From AWTP1-13 sp963840445 (GTDB taxonomy: Bacteria > Pseudomonadota > Alphaproteobacteria > Rhizobiales > Hyphomicrobiaceae), in assembly GCA_963840445.1 (NCBI GenBank), contig CAWIZC010000018.1, forward strand, positions 310,001 through 374,000: a DNA stretch of 64,000 nt, read 5' to 3'. The notes beneath the pieces were generated by a model. It was not told the DNA's origin. It ran no database searches and saw only the letters and a program-made list of their open reading frames with translations. A program made the translations under genes and the position numbers. Positions 43,606 to 52,231 of this stretch are shown here, piece after piece (within the stretch, counting starts at the first letter, position 1; every line of letters starts with the position of its first letter).

Positions 43606-43659
43606 CACCGGCGGAGCGCTGCTCGCGCTGCGCCCCGCCTCGCTGTCAGAAGTGGGCGC

Positions 43660-44821
43660 TCAGAACACCCGCTCGATCGGCAATCCCAGCGCCATGGCAC
43701 CGGCGTATTCGGCCTGCGGACCCGCCTGCAGGGGGTGATAGCGCGCCGCCTGAATGTCCCGGAACCGCCGCTCCAGGCCAGCCGAGCGGTAGAAGCCGAC
43801 GCCGCCCGCCATTTCCATCGCGTATTCCACCGCCGCGATGGCGTGGCGCTGGGCCAGCTGCCGGCCCGATCATCACCTGATTGACGCGTGGCCGCCGATG
43901 GCGCGTTGAGGCGCACCGCTGCCAGCATCGAATTCGACCGCCAGACGCGCTCCGGCCAGCTCGGTCTCCATGCGACCGGCGAGGTCGATGGTGTGAGCGG
44001 CCTGGCTTCTTGCGCTTGGCTAGCTCGACGGCAATATCGCGCGCGCTTTCCGCCACGCCCAGATACACCGAGTAGACGAGCGGGAAGGCGATGGTGGAGA
44101 TGATGTGGAACAGCGGGTGCCATTCGCCAGACTTGCGCTTCACGGCAACGGCCGCATCCGGCACCATGTGACCTTCGATCAGCACGTCGTGCGAGCCGGT
44201 GCCGCGCATGCCGAGCGTGCGCCAGGTGTCGAGCACCTTGACGTGCGGGGAGTTCATGGGGATGCCGAAGTGCAGCACCATGGGAGGCTCGCCGTCGGTC
44301 TCGTGCACGGCCCCGGTCATCAGCAGATCGCCCATCGGCGCGCCGGAGGTGAAGATCTTGCGCGCGTTGATGCGATAGCCGCCCTCGACCTTCTCGGCCT
44401 TGCCGGAGCCGGCGATCCAGTCCGAGCCGCCGCTCGACAGCAGCAGGATGCGCTCGCTGGCGATGCGCTTGAGCAGCGGCTCGACCGGCGTCGCCTTCTG
44501 GTGCGTCCAGCGCCAGGCCGGAATGGCGACCTGATGGGTGTGCATGGAAAAGGCGAGCGCGGTGGAACCGCAGTGATAGGCCAAGGTGCGCAGCATAGCG
44601 GCCAGCTCGTCCACATCCGCGCCGCCGCCGCCAAGCTCGCGCGGCACGCCGGCCTCGACCAGGCCGGACGACTTGAGCATGGCGAAATTGTCGGCGACGA
44701 AGCGGTCCTCGTCGGTGCATTCGGCGGCGCGCTGGGCGAAGATCTTGCCGAGGTCACGGGCAATGTCGACGGCGCTTTGCGGAGCTTCCGCTTGCGCCTT
44801 GGCTGATGTGTTGAAAAACAT
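43660..44821 (-). pseudogene. Acyl-CoA dehydrogenase with four apparent single-base insertions
   Basis: Starting at 44821 (MFFNTSAKAQAEAPQSAVDI), the first 270 residues are intact acyl-CoA dehydrogenase: GVPRELGGGGADVDELAAML, SGGSDWIAGSGKAEKVEGGY, GMRGTGSHDVLIEG. The C-terminal part changes frame. Removing one base at each of about 44001, 43931, 43886 and 43866 gives a continuous C-terminus ending in GLPIERVF at 43660. All four lie within about 140 bases. It may be a true pseudogene or a poorly polished sequence stretch; the intact domains and conserved protein length argue for the latter. Confidence 0.8.
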
Positions 44822-45033
44822 GGTTGTCTTCCTGCTGGTTGGTTCGGTTGGACGGAAATCGAACGTGCCCCCAGCATCCCGCGGCTGACCGGCAGCCTCC
44901 AGTCCAGGAACTGTACCGGCGGAGCAGCACGACGCGCGGCCCGGGGACTGCAAGGCTCTGTGATTGCCCCGATTATGGCGGTCTTCGACCGGTCGCAGCT
45001 GGTGGCCGCCGGTGACGCGCACATGCCATGGTG

Positions 45034-45048
45034 GTACAGTATCTGTAC
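45034..45048. promoter_or_regulatory. Palindrome, candidate HxlR operator
   Basis: GTACAGTATCTGTAC is a perfect palindrome (6-bp arms, TAT centre) between the acyl-CoA dehydrogenase and hxlR genes, 64 bases before the HxlR ATG. Confidence 0.55.
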
Positions 45049-45111
45049 TCCCAGCCGGCTCGCAGTCTTGGTAGCAGAGCGCCGGTGATCAGCAGTCCTC
45101 ACGAGAGAAAA

Positions 45112-45822
45112 ATGAGCGAGAAGGTCGAACGAGGAAGTTACGGGCAGTTCTGTCCGGTGGCGATGGCGGCCGAGGTCGTCTGCTCGCGCTGGACCGCCCT
45201 GGTGGTGCGCGAGCTGCTATGCGGCACGACCCGCTTCAACGATCTGCGGCGCGGCGTGCCGCTGATGTCGCCATCCCTGCTGTCGAAGCGGCTCAAGGAG
45301 CTGGAGGAGGCGGGCGTGATCGTGACGACCCCGACGGGACAAGCCGGCGTCGTCGAGTACCGGCTGACGGATGCCGGCGAGGAGCTGCGCCCCGTCGTCA
45401 TGGCGCTCGGCATCTGGGGCCAGCGCTGGGTCGAATCCTCGCTGTCGCTCAAGAACCTCGATCCCTCGCTGCTGATGTGGGACATGCGCCGCTGGCTGGT
45501 CCCGACCCCGCTGCCGCCGCGACGCTGCACCATCCAGTTCGTGTTCCCGGAGGTAAAGTCGGGCAAGCAAGCCTGGTGGCTGGTGGTCGACGAGCGCATG
45601 GTGGATCTCTGCTCCACCGACCCGGGCTTCGAGATCGACCTCTACGTGCGCAGCTCGCTGCGCAGCATGACGGCGGTGTGGATGGGCATGACGACCGTCC
45701 AGAAGGAAATCGCCGCCGGCCAGATCGAGCTCACCGGCGACAAGGCGATCGCCAGGTCCATGCAGCAGTGGCTGGGCCTGAGCCCGTTCGCCAAGGAAAA
45801 GAGCCGGGTGTCGGCCGCCTGA
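45112..45822 (+). CDS. HxlR-family regulator with SCP2-like C-terminal domain
   Basis: A 236-residue protein starting MSEKVERGSYGQFCPVAMAA. The HxlR winged helix includes SRWTALVVRELLCGTTRFND and LLSKRLKELEEAGVI. The C-terminal part (about 140-236, KAWWLVVDERMVDLC to QQWLGLSP) resembles the SCP2 sterol-carrier-type domain often fused to HxlR. Cys14 in FCPVA is the kind of redox-sensing cysteine seen in this family. GAGAGAAAA precedes the ATG. Divergent from the acyl-CoA dehydrogenase, so it likely regulates it. Confidence 0.85.
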   Translation: MSEKVERGSYGQFCPVAMAAEVVCSRWTALVVRELLCGTTRFNDLRRGVPLMSPSLLSKRLKELEEAGVIVTTPTGQAGVVEYRLTDAGEELRPVVMALGIWGQRWVESSLSLKNLDPSLLMWDMRRWLVPTPLPPRRCTIQFVFPEVKSGKQAWWLVVDERMVDLCSTDPGFEIDLYVRSSLRSMTAVWMGMTTVQKEIAAGQIELTGDKAIARSMQQWLGLSPFAKEKSRVSAA

Positions 45823-46037
45823 GGCCAGTCTCGCCCTTGAGCGATGTACTCGTGGCGGACGCTGCGGCGTTGCAGGCAGACCTGCTGGCGCGTTCGGCAG
45901 GCGCCTGTAGAGCCGCTGGCAATGCCCGCCGTCGACAAGACCGGCACGTGACGGCCACTGCGTAGCCAGTGGCGGAGGATTCCGTCTGCACAGGGATCGT
46001 ATGGGCGAGCCAGCCTCTTCTTGATTCGACGCTCGTA

Positions 46038-46066
46038 TTGACATGAGACTGTTGTCTCATTATAGG
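46038..46066 (+). promoter_or_regulatory. Promoter with operator inside its spacer
   Basis: TTGACA (46038-46043) and TATAGG (46061-46066) have a 17-base spacer that contains the inverted repeat ATGAGAC-TGTT-GTCTCAT (46043-46060). A repressor bound there would block polymerase directly; the TetR gene of the same operon is the likely binder. Confidence 0.6.
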
Positions 46067-46103
46067 GTGACAGTATCAACGCGCCCAGACTGGAGGCTTT
46101 TTC

Positions 46104-46526
46104 ATGCCGCTCACCCCGCAGCAGATGAATGCGAAAATGGACGAGCACTTCGCCTTCGAGGGCAGGGACGATGTGGAAGGCGTGCTGGCGACCCTCACCG
46201 CCGACGCCGAGCACGACATCGTCGGCTGGCCGCTCGGGCCGACGCAGGGCCGCGAGGCCGCGCGGCGCTTCTACGAGACCATGTTCGTCGACCTGGCGGA
46301 CAGCAAGGTTGAGACCGTGAGGCGGCTATACGGCGACAGCTTCATGGTGGACGAGTCGCTGTGGAGCGGGCGGGCGCCGGGCCGGCCGTTCGGCCTCGAG
46401 GGACATGGTCGGCCGCTGGAGTTCCGCCTGCTGCACGTGGTCGAGTTCGCGGCCGACGGCGACATCAAGCGCGAGAACGTGTGGGTCGACCTCGCCGCTA
46501 TCATGCGCCAGCTGCCGCAGGACTGA
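46104..46526 (+). CDS. SnoaL-like (NTF2-fold) protein
   Basis: A 140-residue protein starting MPLTPQQMNAKMDEHFAFEG, with the repeated strand-helix pattern of the SnoaL/NTF2-like superfamily: HDIVGWPLGPTQGREAARRF and FRLLHVVEFAADGDIKRENV. These domains act as small polyketide cyclases, dehydratases or binding proteins. The tetR gene follows after one base, so this small pair is one operon with operator-controlled transcription. Substrate unknown. Confidence 0.8.
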   Translation: MPLTPQQMNAKMDEHFAFEGRDDVEGVLATLTADAEHDIVGWPLGPTQGREAARRFYETMFVDLADSKVETVRRLYGDSFMVDESLWSGRAPGRPFGLEGHGRPLEFRLLHVVEFAADGDIKRENVWVDLAAIMRQLPQD

Positions 46527-46527
46527 C

Positions 46528-47146
46528 ATGGCGGTCGGAGATACAGGGCGCCCGAACCAGCGCACGCGCACGCGCAAGGACCTGCTGCAGGCAGCCGCCC
46601 GACTGATGAAGCAGGGGCGAACGCCCAGCCTCGAGGACGTCGCCGCGGAGGCGCTGGTGTCGCGCGCGACGGCCTACCGCTATTTCCCGAGCGTGGAGGC
46701 GCTGCTGGTGGAAGCCTCGTTCGATCTGTCGCGTTCCGGACGCGGACGGCCTGTTCGACGGCGACACGTCGACCGACCCGGTCGCACGTCTGCAGCGCGT
46801 CGATACGGCGCTGCACGACATGATCCTCGCCAACGAGGCGCCGCTGCGCATGATGCTGGTGCATACGCTGCAGCGTGGACTGCGCGGCGAGGATGACGAC
46901 GCGCTGCCGAGACGCCAGAACCGCCGCGCCCCTCTGATCGAGGCGGCGCTCAAACCCGCGGCCAAGCAGTTCAAGCCGGCTGCTCTCGACACTCTGCGCA
47001 AGGCGCTCGCCCTCGTGATCGGCACGGAAGCGATGGTCGTTTTCAAGGACGTGCTGCAGCTCGACGATGCCGAGGCGCGCAAAGTGAAGCGCTGGGCCAT
47101 TCGGGCGTTGGTCGAGGCCGCAAAGAAGCAGGCCGCGCGCGACTGA
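46528..47146 (+). CDS. TetR-family regulator, frame broken by one extra base
   Basis: Starts at 46528 (MAVGDTGRPNQRTRTRKDLL) with the TetR helix-turn-helix AARLMKQGRTPSLEDVAAEA then LVSRATAYRYFPSVEALLVE. The frame shifts at about 46728-46735; removing one base there joins it to the C-terminal ligand domain (VPDADGLFDGDTSTDPVARL onward to VEAAKKQAARD). Corrected length about 205 residues, normal for TetR. It is co-transcribed with the SnoaL gene, and the promoter inverted repeat is its probable target. Confidence 0.82.
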
Positions 47147-47193
47147 TCGAATATCAGCCCAGTCATTTCAACCTGAGCATTGGAGAGACGACG

Positions 47194-47703
47194 ATGTCGC
47201 GCGCTCGAAGCTTCCTGGCCGCCAGCCTGATCCTCGCCACGAGCCTTACTACCATTCCCGCTCAGTCGCAGACGAGCCGCGCCGCATCGCGTGGCGAGTA
47301 CCTCGCCCGCATCATGGATTGCGCAGGCTGCCACACGCCCGGCGCCTTGATCGGCAAGCCGGATCACGCGCGCAACCTCGCAGGCTCGGAGATCGGCTTC
47401 CATATTCCGGGGCTTGGCTTTTTCTATCCGCCGAACCTGACGCCCGATGCGCAGACCGGCCTTGGCGCCTGGAGCGAAGCCGACATCATGCGCGCCGTGC
47501 GCGCGGGCGTGCGGCCCGACGGCCGGATGCTCGCGCCGGCGATGCCGTGGCACTCCTATGCTGCCCTGACAGATGCCGATGCGCGCGAGCTCGCACGCTA
47601 TCTCAAGTCGATGTCACCGATTCGCAATGCGGTTCCGCCGCTTGCCGGTCCCGATGGCGCGCCGTCTTCGCCTTATCTGACGGTGATTGTTCCGAAAGGG
47701 TGA
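47194..47703 (+). CDS. Class I cytochrome c, periplasmic
   Basis: A 169-residue protein with a signal peptide (SFLAASLILATSLTTIPAQS) and a single haem-binding CAGCH motif at residues 43-47 (IMDCAGCHTPG). A methionine in PAMPWHSYA is the candidate distal ligand, and GIFYPPNLTPD-like text (FFYPPNLTPDAQTGLGAW) matches cytochrome subunits of alcohol or aldehyde dehydrogenase complexes. No dehydrogenase gene is adjacent, so the partner is unclear. ATTGGAGAGACG precedes the ATG. Confidence 0.88.
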   Translation: MSRARSFLAASLILATSLTTIPAQSQTSRAASRGEYLARIMDCAGCHTPGALIGKPDHARNLAGSEIGFHIPGLGFFYPPNLTPDAQTGLGAWSEADIMRAVRAGVRPDGRMLAPAMPWHSYAALTDADARELARYLKSMSPIRNAVPPLAGPDGAPSSPYLTVIVPKG

Positions 47704-47812
47704 GTTCGCGGGACTCGGCAGCATTCGGTCTGCAACTGCAGCAAATCCAACCGCAAATGTGTGATCCTCAGGCTTGGCCTCTCGACGACCGCCAGAGCAA
47801 GCTGATGGATGG

Positions 47813-47835
47813 ATGGTCGGGACAAGCCCGACCAT
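47813..47835. repeat. REP-like hairpin
   Basis: ATGGTCGGGACAAGCCCGACCAT forms a perfect 9-bp stem with a 5-base loop, between cytochrome c and pobA. Similar atggccgggacaagcccggccat units occur widely in alphaproteobacterial intergenic regions. It may end transcription from the convergent genes. Confidence 0.6.
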
Positions 47836-47843
47836 GACAACAG

Positions 47844-49016
47844 TCACTCGAAGGGCAGGCCGACGTAGTTTTCGGCGAGCGTGGTCTGGCCGGCCTTCGA
47901 GCTGGTGATGTAGGCGAGCTCGGCAGCCTGTGCGCGCCGCTCGAAGGCGCTGGCTTCGGGGAAGCGGTGGGTGAGGCTCGTCATCCACCAGGAGAAGCGC
48001 TGCGCCTTCCACACGCGGGCCAGGCATTTCGCCGAATAACCGTCGAGCAGCGTCGTGCTGCCGGTCTTGTAGTAGGCGATCAGGGCCTCGGCCAGGAAGC
48101 GCACGTCGGCCGCCGCAAGGTTGAGGCCCTTGGCCCCGGTCGGGGGCACGATGTGCGCGGCATCGCCGGCCAGGAACAGCCGGCCGTGGCGCATCGGCTC
48201 GGCCACGAATGAGCGCAGCGGCGCCACGCTCTTCTCGATCGACGGGCCGGTAACGAGGGCCGCGGCAACGTCCGACGGCAGGCGCCGTTTCAACTCGCTC
48301 CAGAAGCGATCGTCCGACCAGTCGGCGGGATCCTCGTCGGCCGGGACCTGCAGATAGTAGCGGCTACGCGTCAGCGAGCGCATGGTGCACAGCGCGAAGC
48401 CGCGCTCGTGGTTGGAGTAGATCAGCTCGTGATTGACGGGCCGCGTATCGGACAGGATGCCGAGCCAGCCGAACGGATAGACTTTCTCGTAGATGCGGAT
48501 CATTTCCTGCGGGATGGCCTGGCGGCTAATGCCGTGAAAGCCGTCGCAGCCGGCGATGAAGTCGCAGGCGATGTCATGGCTCTCCCCGCTCTTGGTATAG
48601 TGCAGGCGCGGCGCTTGGCCGGTCAGGCCGTGCAGGCTGACGTCCTCCGCCTCGTAGATGATCGGCCTGCCGGTTGCTTCGTGGGCGTCCATCAGGTCTC
48701 TCTGGATCTCGGCCTGGCCGTAGATGGTGACGGACTTGCCGGACAGCGCCTTGAGGTCGATGCGCCGACGCTTGCCGTCGAACGCCAGCTCGACGCCGTC
48801 GTGCAGCAGCCGCTCGCGGTTGAGGCGGTCGCCGACGCCGATCTCGTTCAGCAGGTCGACGGTACCTTGCTCGAGCAGGCCGGCGCGGATGCGGGCGCGC
48901 AGGTATTCGGGCGTGCGCCGCTCCAGCACAATCGTTTCGATGCCGGCAAGACCCAGCAAACGGGCAAGTAGCAGTCCGGAGGGTCCGCCACCGACAATCC
49001 CGACCTGCGTGCGCAT
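47844..49016 (-). CDS. pobA: 4-hydroxybenzoate 3-monooxygenase PobA
   Basis: A 390-residue FAD monooxygenase starting MRTQVGIVGGGPSGLLLARL, the ADP-binding motif of the family. Other PobA features are RIRAGLLEQGTVDLLNEIGV, the IYGQAEIQRDL region, DFIAGCDGFHGISR (second FAD motif) and GDAAHIVPPTGAKGLNLAAAD. Length and motifs fit PobA, which converts 4-hydroxybenzoate to protocatechuate with NADPH and oxygen. The usual PobR regulator is not adjacent. The start at 49016 was chosen over an upstream in-frame 49064. Confidence 0.93.
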   Translation of the reverse strand: MRTQVGIVGGGPSGLLLARLLGLAGIETIVLERRTPEYLRARIRAGLLEQGTVDLLNEIGVGDRLNRERLLHDGVELAFDGKRRRIDLKALSGKSVTIYGQAEIQRDLMDAHEATGRPIIYEAEDVSLHGLTGQAPRLHYTKSGESHDIACDFIAGCDGFHGISRQAIPQEMIRIYEKVYPFGWLGILSDTRPVNHELIYSNHERGFALCTMRSLTRSRYYLQVPADEDPADWSDDRFWSELKRRLPSDVAAALVTGPSIEKSVAPLRSFVAEPMRHGRLFLAGDAAHIVPPTGAKGLNLAAADVRFLAEALIAYYKTGSTTLLDGYSAKCLARVWKAQRFSWWMTSLTHRFPEASAFERRAQAAELAYITSSKAGQTTLAENYVGLPFE

Positions 49017-49655
49017 GCCTGACCTCTCGAGCCGCCTCTCGGCGTGTTCTACGCGCGCCTGCAAAGCTTGTCAGCATTAGTTTGAGCGTCAAACTAACTG
49101 GGCGAAGCGCAGCCGCGAGTTCACCATGCGCGCCAGAAGCGCGCCCGAGCTATCCCCGAGCGTCTGCGCAATGCGACGATACTGGCACCTCGGCCCAACG
49201 AGGGGCGCCATCGCGAGGCGTCTCAATGGTGCGAGCCGGGGGTCGTATCCGGGTAGCCCGCCAAGGGCGCTCCGCTGCACGTGGCCAGTTGGGTCACTCG
49301 CTGGAGCCGCGCAGCAGAAACCGGATACGACGCGGAGCGTCCGTGCCAGCATGGACTGCCCGATTACAACAGAGCCAGGCGTCGGACGCCCCGCTCCCTC
49401 GGTTTTACGAAGCTGACACTCGCTGGGCGCGACCGTCAGGAAGAAACGGCGCGTGAGCAAGCGGATGACCGGCGCAGAACTGTGCGCCGGGGCCGCAGTC
49501 GCGCCGCCGAGCGCACTTGCGCGCTAAGGAAAGGGTATCAACGAATAGTTGCTCCGATGCGGGACGATGACACCGTTTCGCCGTTGATGGGGTATAGCGG
49601 CTCCGGCCCCGCCGCCAACAAAGCGGCAAACACAACCGAATAGGAGACTGCTGCC
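49017..49655. other. Long intergenic region, no supported gene
   Basis: About 640 bases between pobA and rtcB. Overlapping open frames exist on both strands but none has a recognisable domain or start signal. An inverted repeat with 11-bp arms gtcgtatccgg (49242-49252) and ccggatacgac (49321-49331) is present. A gene remnant cannot be excluded. Confidence 0.4.
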
Positions 49656-50870
49656 ATGGCCGGCCCGGAGGTCATCGAGACGGGCTATGCGCCGATCAAG
49701 GCCTGGGTCGAGGGCGTGCCGGTCGAGGACCAGGCGCGCCGCCAGCTGTTCAACATCGCCGCGCTGCCGTTCATCCACCACCACGTGGCCATCATGCCGG
49801 ACGTGCACTTCGGCAAGGGCGCAACCGTTGGCTCGGTGATTGCCACCAAGGCGGCGATCGTACCGGCGGCGGTGGGCGTCGATATCGGTTGCGGCATGAT
49901 GGCGGTGCGCACAACGCTGAAGGCGGGCGACCTGCCCGACAGCCTGCACAAGCTGCGGGTCGGCATCGAGGCAGCCGTTCCGCACGGCGGCATCGGCATC
50001 AAGGGCGGCTGGAAGGATGGCGTACCGAACGCGGTCGCGCGCCGCTTTTCCGACAGCGGGCTGGCCGAAGGGCTGCAGACGCTGGAGGACAAGCACCCGT
50101 CGATCCGCGAGGCGCAGAGCGTCACGCACCTGGGTTCGCTCGGGGGCGGCAACCATTTCATCGAGGTGTGCCTCGACGAGGCAGACCACGTGTGGGTGAT
50201 GCTGCATTCCGGTTCGCGCGGCATCGGCAACCGCATCGGCACGTACTTCATCTCCAAGGCGCGCGATGCGCTGGAGCGGCGTCAGCTGACGCGGCCGCTG
50301 TTGGACCGCGACCTCGCCTGGCTGGAGGAGGGGGAGCCTCTGTTTGCGGACTACGTCGAGGCGGTGGCCTGGGCGCAGGAGTTCGCACGTCACAATCGCG
50401 AGGTGATGATGGCGGCGACGCTGCGCGTCTTGCGCGAGCAGCTGCCGCCCTTCCAGATGGAGAAGCAGGCCATCAACTGCCATCACAACTACGTCGAGCG
50501 CGAGCAGCACTTCGGCGAGCAGGTGTGGGTGACGCGCAAGGGCGCGGTGCGGGCCGGCAACGGCGACCTTGGCATCATCCCAGGCTCGATGGGCGCGAAG
50601 TCCTACATCGTGCGCGGCAAGGGCAATGCCGAGAGCTTCCAGTCCTGCTCGCACGGGGCCGGGCGAGCCATGTCGCGGGGCGAGGCCAAGCGGCGCTTCA
50701 CGCTGGCCGACCATGCGGCCGCCACCCAGGGCGTCGAATGCCGCAAGGACGCCGGCGTGATCGACGAGACGCCGATGGCCTACAAGAACATCGATGCGGT
50801 GATGGCCGCGCAGACCGACCTCGTCGAGGTCCTGCACACGCTGCGGCAGATCATTTGCGTGAAGGGGTGA
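49656..50870 (+). CDS. rtcB: RtcB-family RNA ligase
   Basis: A 404-residue protein of the RtcB 2-prime,3-prime-cyclic-phosphate RNA ligase family. Recognisable sites: VDIGCGMMAVRT (metal-binding Cys), GGGNHFIEVC, HSGSRGIGNR, HHNYVERE and SCSHGAGRAMSR, which contains the histidine that accepts GMP. GTP- and Mn-dependent joining of broken tRNA or other RNA ends is the family role. No rtcA or archease gene is adjacent. TAGGAGACTGCTGCC precedes the ATG. Confidence 0.95.
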   Translation: MAGPEVIETGYAPIKAWVEGVPVEDQARRQLFNIAALPFIHHHVAIMPDVHFGKGATVGSVIATKAAIVPAAVGVDIGCGMMAVRTTLKAGDLPDSLHKLRVGIEAAVPHGGIGIKGGWKDGVPNAVARRFSDSGLAEGLQTLEDKHPSIREAQSVTHLGSLGGGNHFIEVCLDEADHVWVMLHSGSRGIGNRIGTYFISKARDALERRQLTRPLLDRDLAWLEEGEPLFADYVEAVAWAQEFARHNREVMMAATLRVLREQLPPFQMEKQAINCHHNYVEREQHFGEQVWVTRKGAVRAGNGDLGIIPGSMGAKSYIVRGKGNAESFQSCSHGAGRAMSRGEAKRRFTLADHAAATQGVECRKDAGVIDETPMAYKNIDAVMAAQTDLVEVLHTLRQIICVKG

Positions 50871-50889
50871 GGCGCTCGCGGGTGGGGCC

Positions 50890-51297
50890 TCACCGCTTCG
50901 GCAGCCGATCGAAGCTCAGCAGGCCGTCCGGAATTACGTGGAACGGCTGTTTGTCCACCGTGTAGATCGCCATCTGCGGCGCGCCGAACACGCTTGGATC
51001 ATCGAGTGTGCCGACTTTCAGGATCACCGCCGGCAATCCCGGTCGCCGCGTGGTGAGGTGCGTGCCGCAGTCGGCGCAGAATTCGCGCGTCACCGGCTGC
51101 TCCAGATCGCTGCGCTTGAACTGCTTCGGCGTGCCTTTGCTGTAGCGGAAGCCATCAGGCGGCACGAGTAGGAACATGTTCGGGGAGCCGCCGCTGATGT
51201 ACTGGCATTCGCGGCAGTGGCACTGCGCCTTCAAGGTCGGCTCGCCCTCGGCTACGTACCGCACCTGGCCGCAATAGCACCCGCCCTCCAGTTTCAT
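50890..51297 (-). CDS. GFA/CENP-V-like zinc protein
   Basis: A 135-residue protein of the glutathione-dependent formaldehyde-activating (GFA) family, with the Cys pairs CYCGQVRY, CHCRECQY and CADCGTHL binding zinc. Most GFA proteins have no proven glutathione activity. Convergent with rtcB, whose stop is about 20 bases away. A TGGAAACTGGAG-type start region at 51297 gives MKLEGGCYCG. Confidence 0.88.
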   Translation of the reverse strand: MKLEGGCYCGQVRYVAEGEPTLKAQCHCRECQYISGGSPNMFLLVPPDGFRYSKGTPKQFKRSDLEQPVTREFCADCGTHLTTRRPGLPAVILKVGTLDDPSVFGAPQMAIYTVDKQPFHVIPDGLLSFDRLPKR

Positions 51298-51404
51298 GGC
51301 TCGCTCCCGATGTCGCCTGCGTCTGACGGCAGACTACGATCATCGGTTGATCGGCGACAGCCCGCTCTGCGCGTTTGCAGAGGGCGTCGGAGGCCATTCC
51401 GGCC

Positions 51405-51707
51405 TCACGCCGCTTTCGACATCCACGGGCGCTTGGAGCGCGGCGCGGACGAGCGGACGCGCGTGCTCTTGGCGGCGAGGTGTGCCTTCACGCAGGCGAT
51501 GAGGTCGCCGACGCTGGCGAAGCCGTCCAGCTCCTGGTCGTAGCCGATCTGGATGGCGAAGGCGTCCTCGATGTCGAGCACGATCAGGGGCAGGTCGAGC
51601 CGGTCGATGCCGAGCTCGGAAAAGCGCGTCCATCCGGCGACCGGATAGCCGAGGTCACGGGCGTACTGCTTGAGGATGGCGATGATTCTGGCTGTCGGGT
51701 CTTGCAT
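51405..51707 (-). CDS. Acyl-carrier-protein-like protein lacking the attachment serine
   Basis: A 100-residue ACP-fold protein starting MQDPTARIIAILKQYARDLG. The helix-2 motif where ACPs have D-S-L reads GIDRLDLPLIVLDIEDAF: the 4-prime-phosphopantetheine serine is replaced by Arg (CGG codon at 51600-51602). The rest of the fold (VGDLIACVKAHLAAK) is intact, and a basic C-terminal extension follows. So either it is a carrier-like partner protein without prosthetic group or a paralogue that lost activity. The frame is open upstream to 51824 but the family match starts at 51707. Confidence 0.75.
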   Translation of the reverse strand: MQDPTARIIAILKQYARDLGYPVAGWTRFSELGIDRLDLPLIVLDIEDAFAIQIGYDQELDGFASVGDLIACVKAHLAAKSTRVRSSAPRSKRPWMSKAA

Positions 51708-51808
51708 GGCACTCTCGCGTGGATGACGACTGATCTCGATGTCAGCGACCCTAGGCATCCCGAGCCGGCCACGCTGTTCCCGCGGGAACGCGTACGCGCA
51801 AACTGAAA

Positions 51809-51838
51809 TCCCGGCCTGAGCCAAGCTCAGAGCCGGGA
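51809..51838. terminator. GC-rich hairpin at the end of the DUF1127 gene
   Basis: tcccggc-ctgagc-caa-gctcag-a-gccggga forms a 13-bp stem with one bulge. It overlaps the stop codon of the DUF1127 gene (minus strand) and precedes the ACP-like gene, so it may attenuate or end that transcript; there is no clear U-tract. Confidence 0.5.
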
Positions 51839-52111
51839 TCCAGCATCATGATCAACGTATGGGTTGGCTGTGCGTCCGGAACCCAGCCGATCTGTCGGCA
51901 CGTCCCAGAAGGTTCGGGTCGCCTCGCCATAAGCGCGGCCTTTGTCGGAGCCGACGTCCTGCAGGGCGCGGTCGTCCAGACGCATCAACATGCGGCGCTC
52001 TTTGCGCACCTGCATGGCGAGCCCGATGGCCAGGGCGAAGTTCGAGAAGCGGGTGGCGAAGTGCGCAAGCCCCGTCCAGGGCCGCAGCGCCGCCGATGCA
52101 ATGCTGGACAT
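51827..52111 (-). CDS. DUF1127 small protein
   Basis: A 94-residue protein starting MSSIASAALRPWTGLAHFAT. The DUF1127 core is RRMLMRLDDRALQDVGSD, the arginine/leucine/aspartate pattern shared by the short proteins that affect RNA turnover and phosphate/carbon metabolism in alphaproteobacteria. The C-terminal part is longer than usual (FWDVPTDRLGSGRTANPYVD). Divergent from the LysR gene; the 120-base gap should hold both promoters. Confidence 0.82.
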   Translation of the reverse strand: MSSIASAALRPWTGLAHFATRFSNFALAIGLAMQVRKERRMLMRLDDRALQDVGSDKGRAYGEATRTFWDVPTDRLGSGRTANPYVDHDAGSRL

Positions 52112-52231
52112 TGTTTTGCTCCGTGTTTGGCGACAGTGGCGATGGTTTACCTTTTCCCCTTGCATAACTAAAACGAATGTTATTTATGTTCTGCATCACG
52201 GTCCCTTAATCAAGAAGCCTGAGCCAGAGCC

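Noticed and set aside
49089..49460. Possible gene on the minus strand between pobA and rtcB
   Set aside because: No recognised domain, no ribosome-binding site, and competing frames on both strands of similar length.
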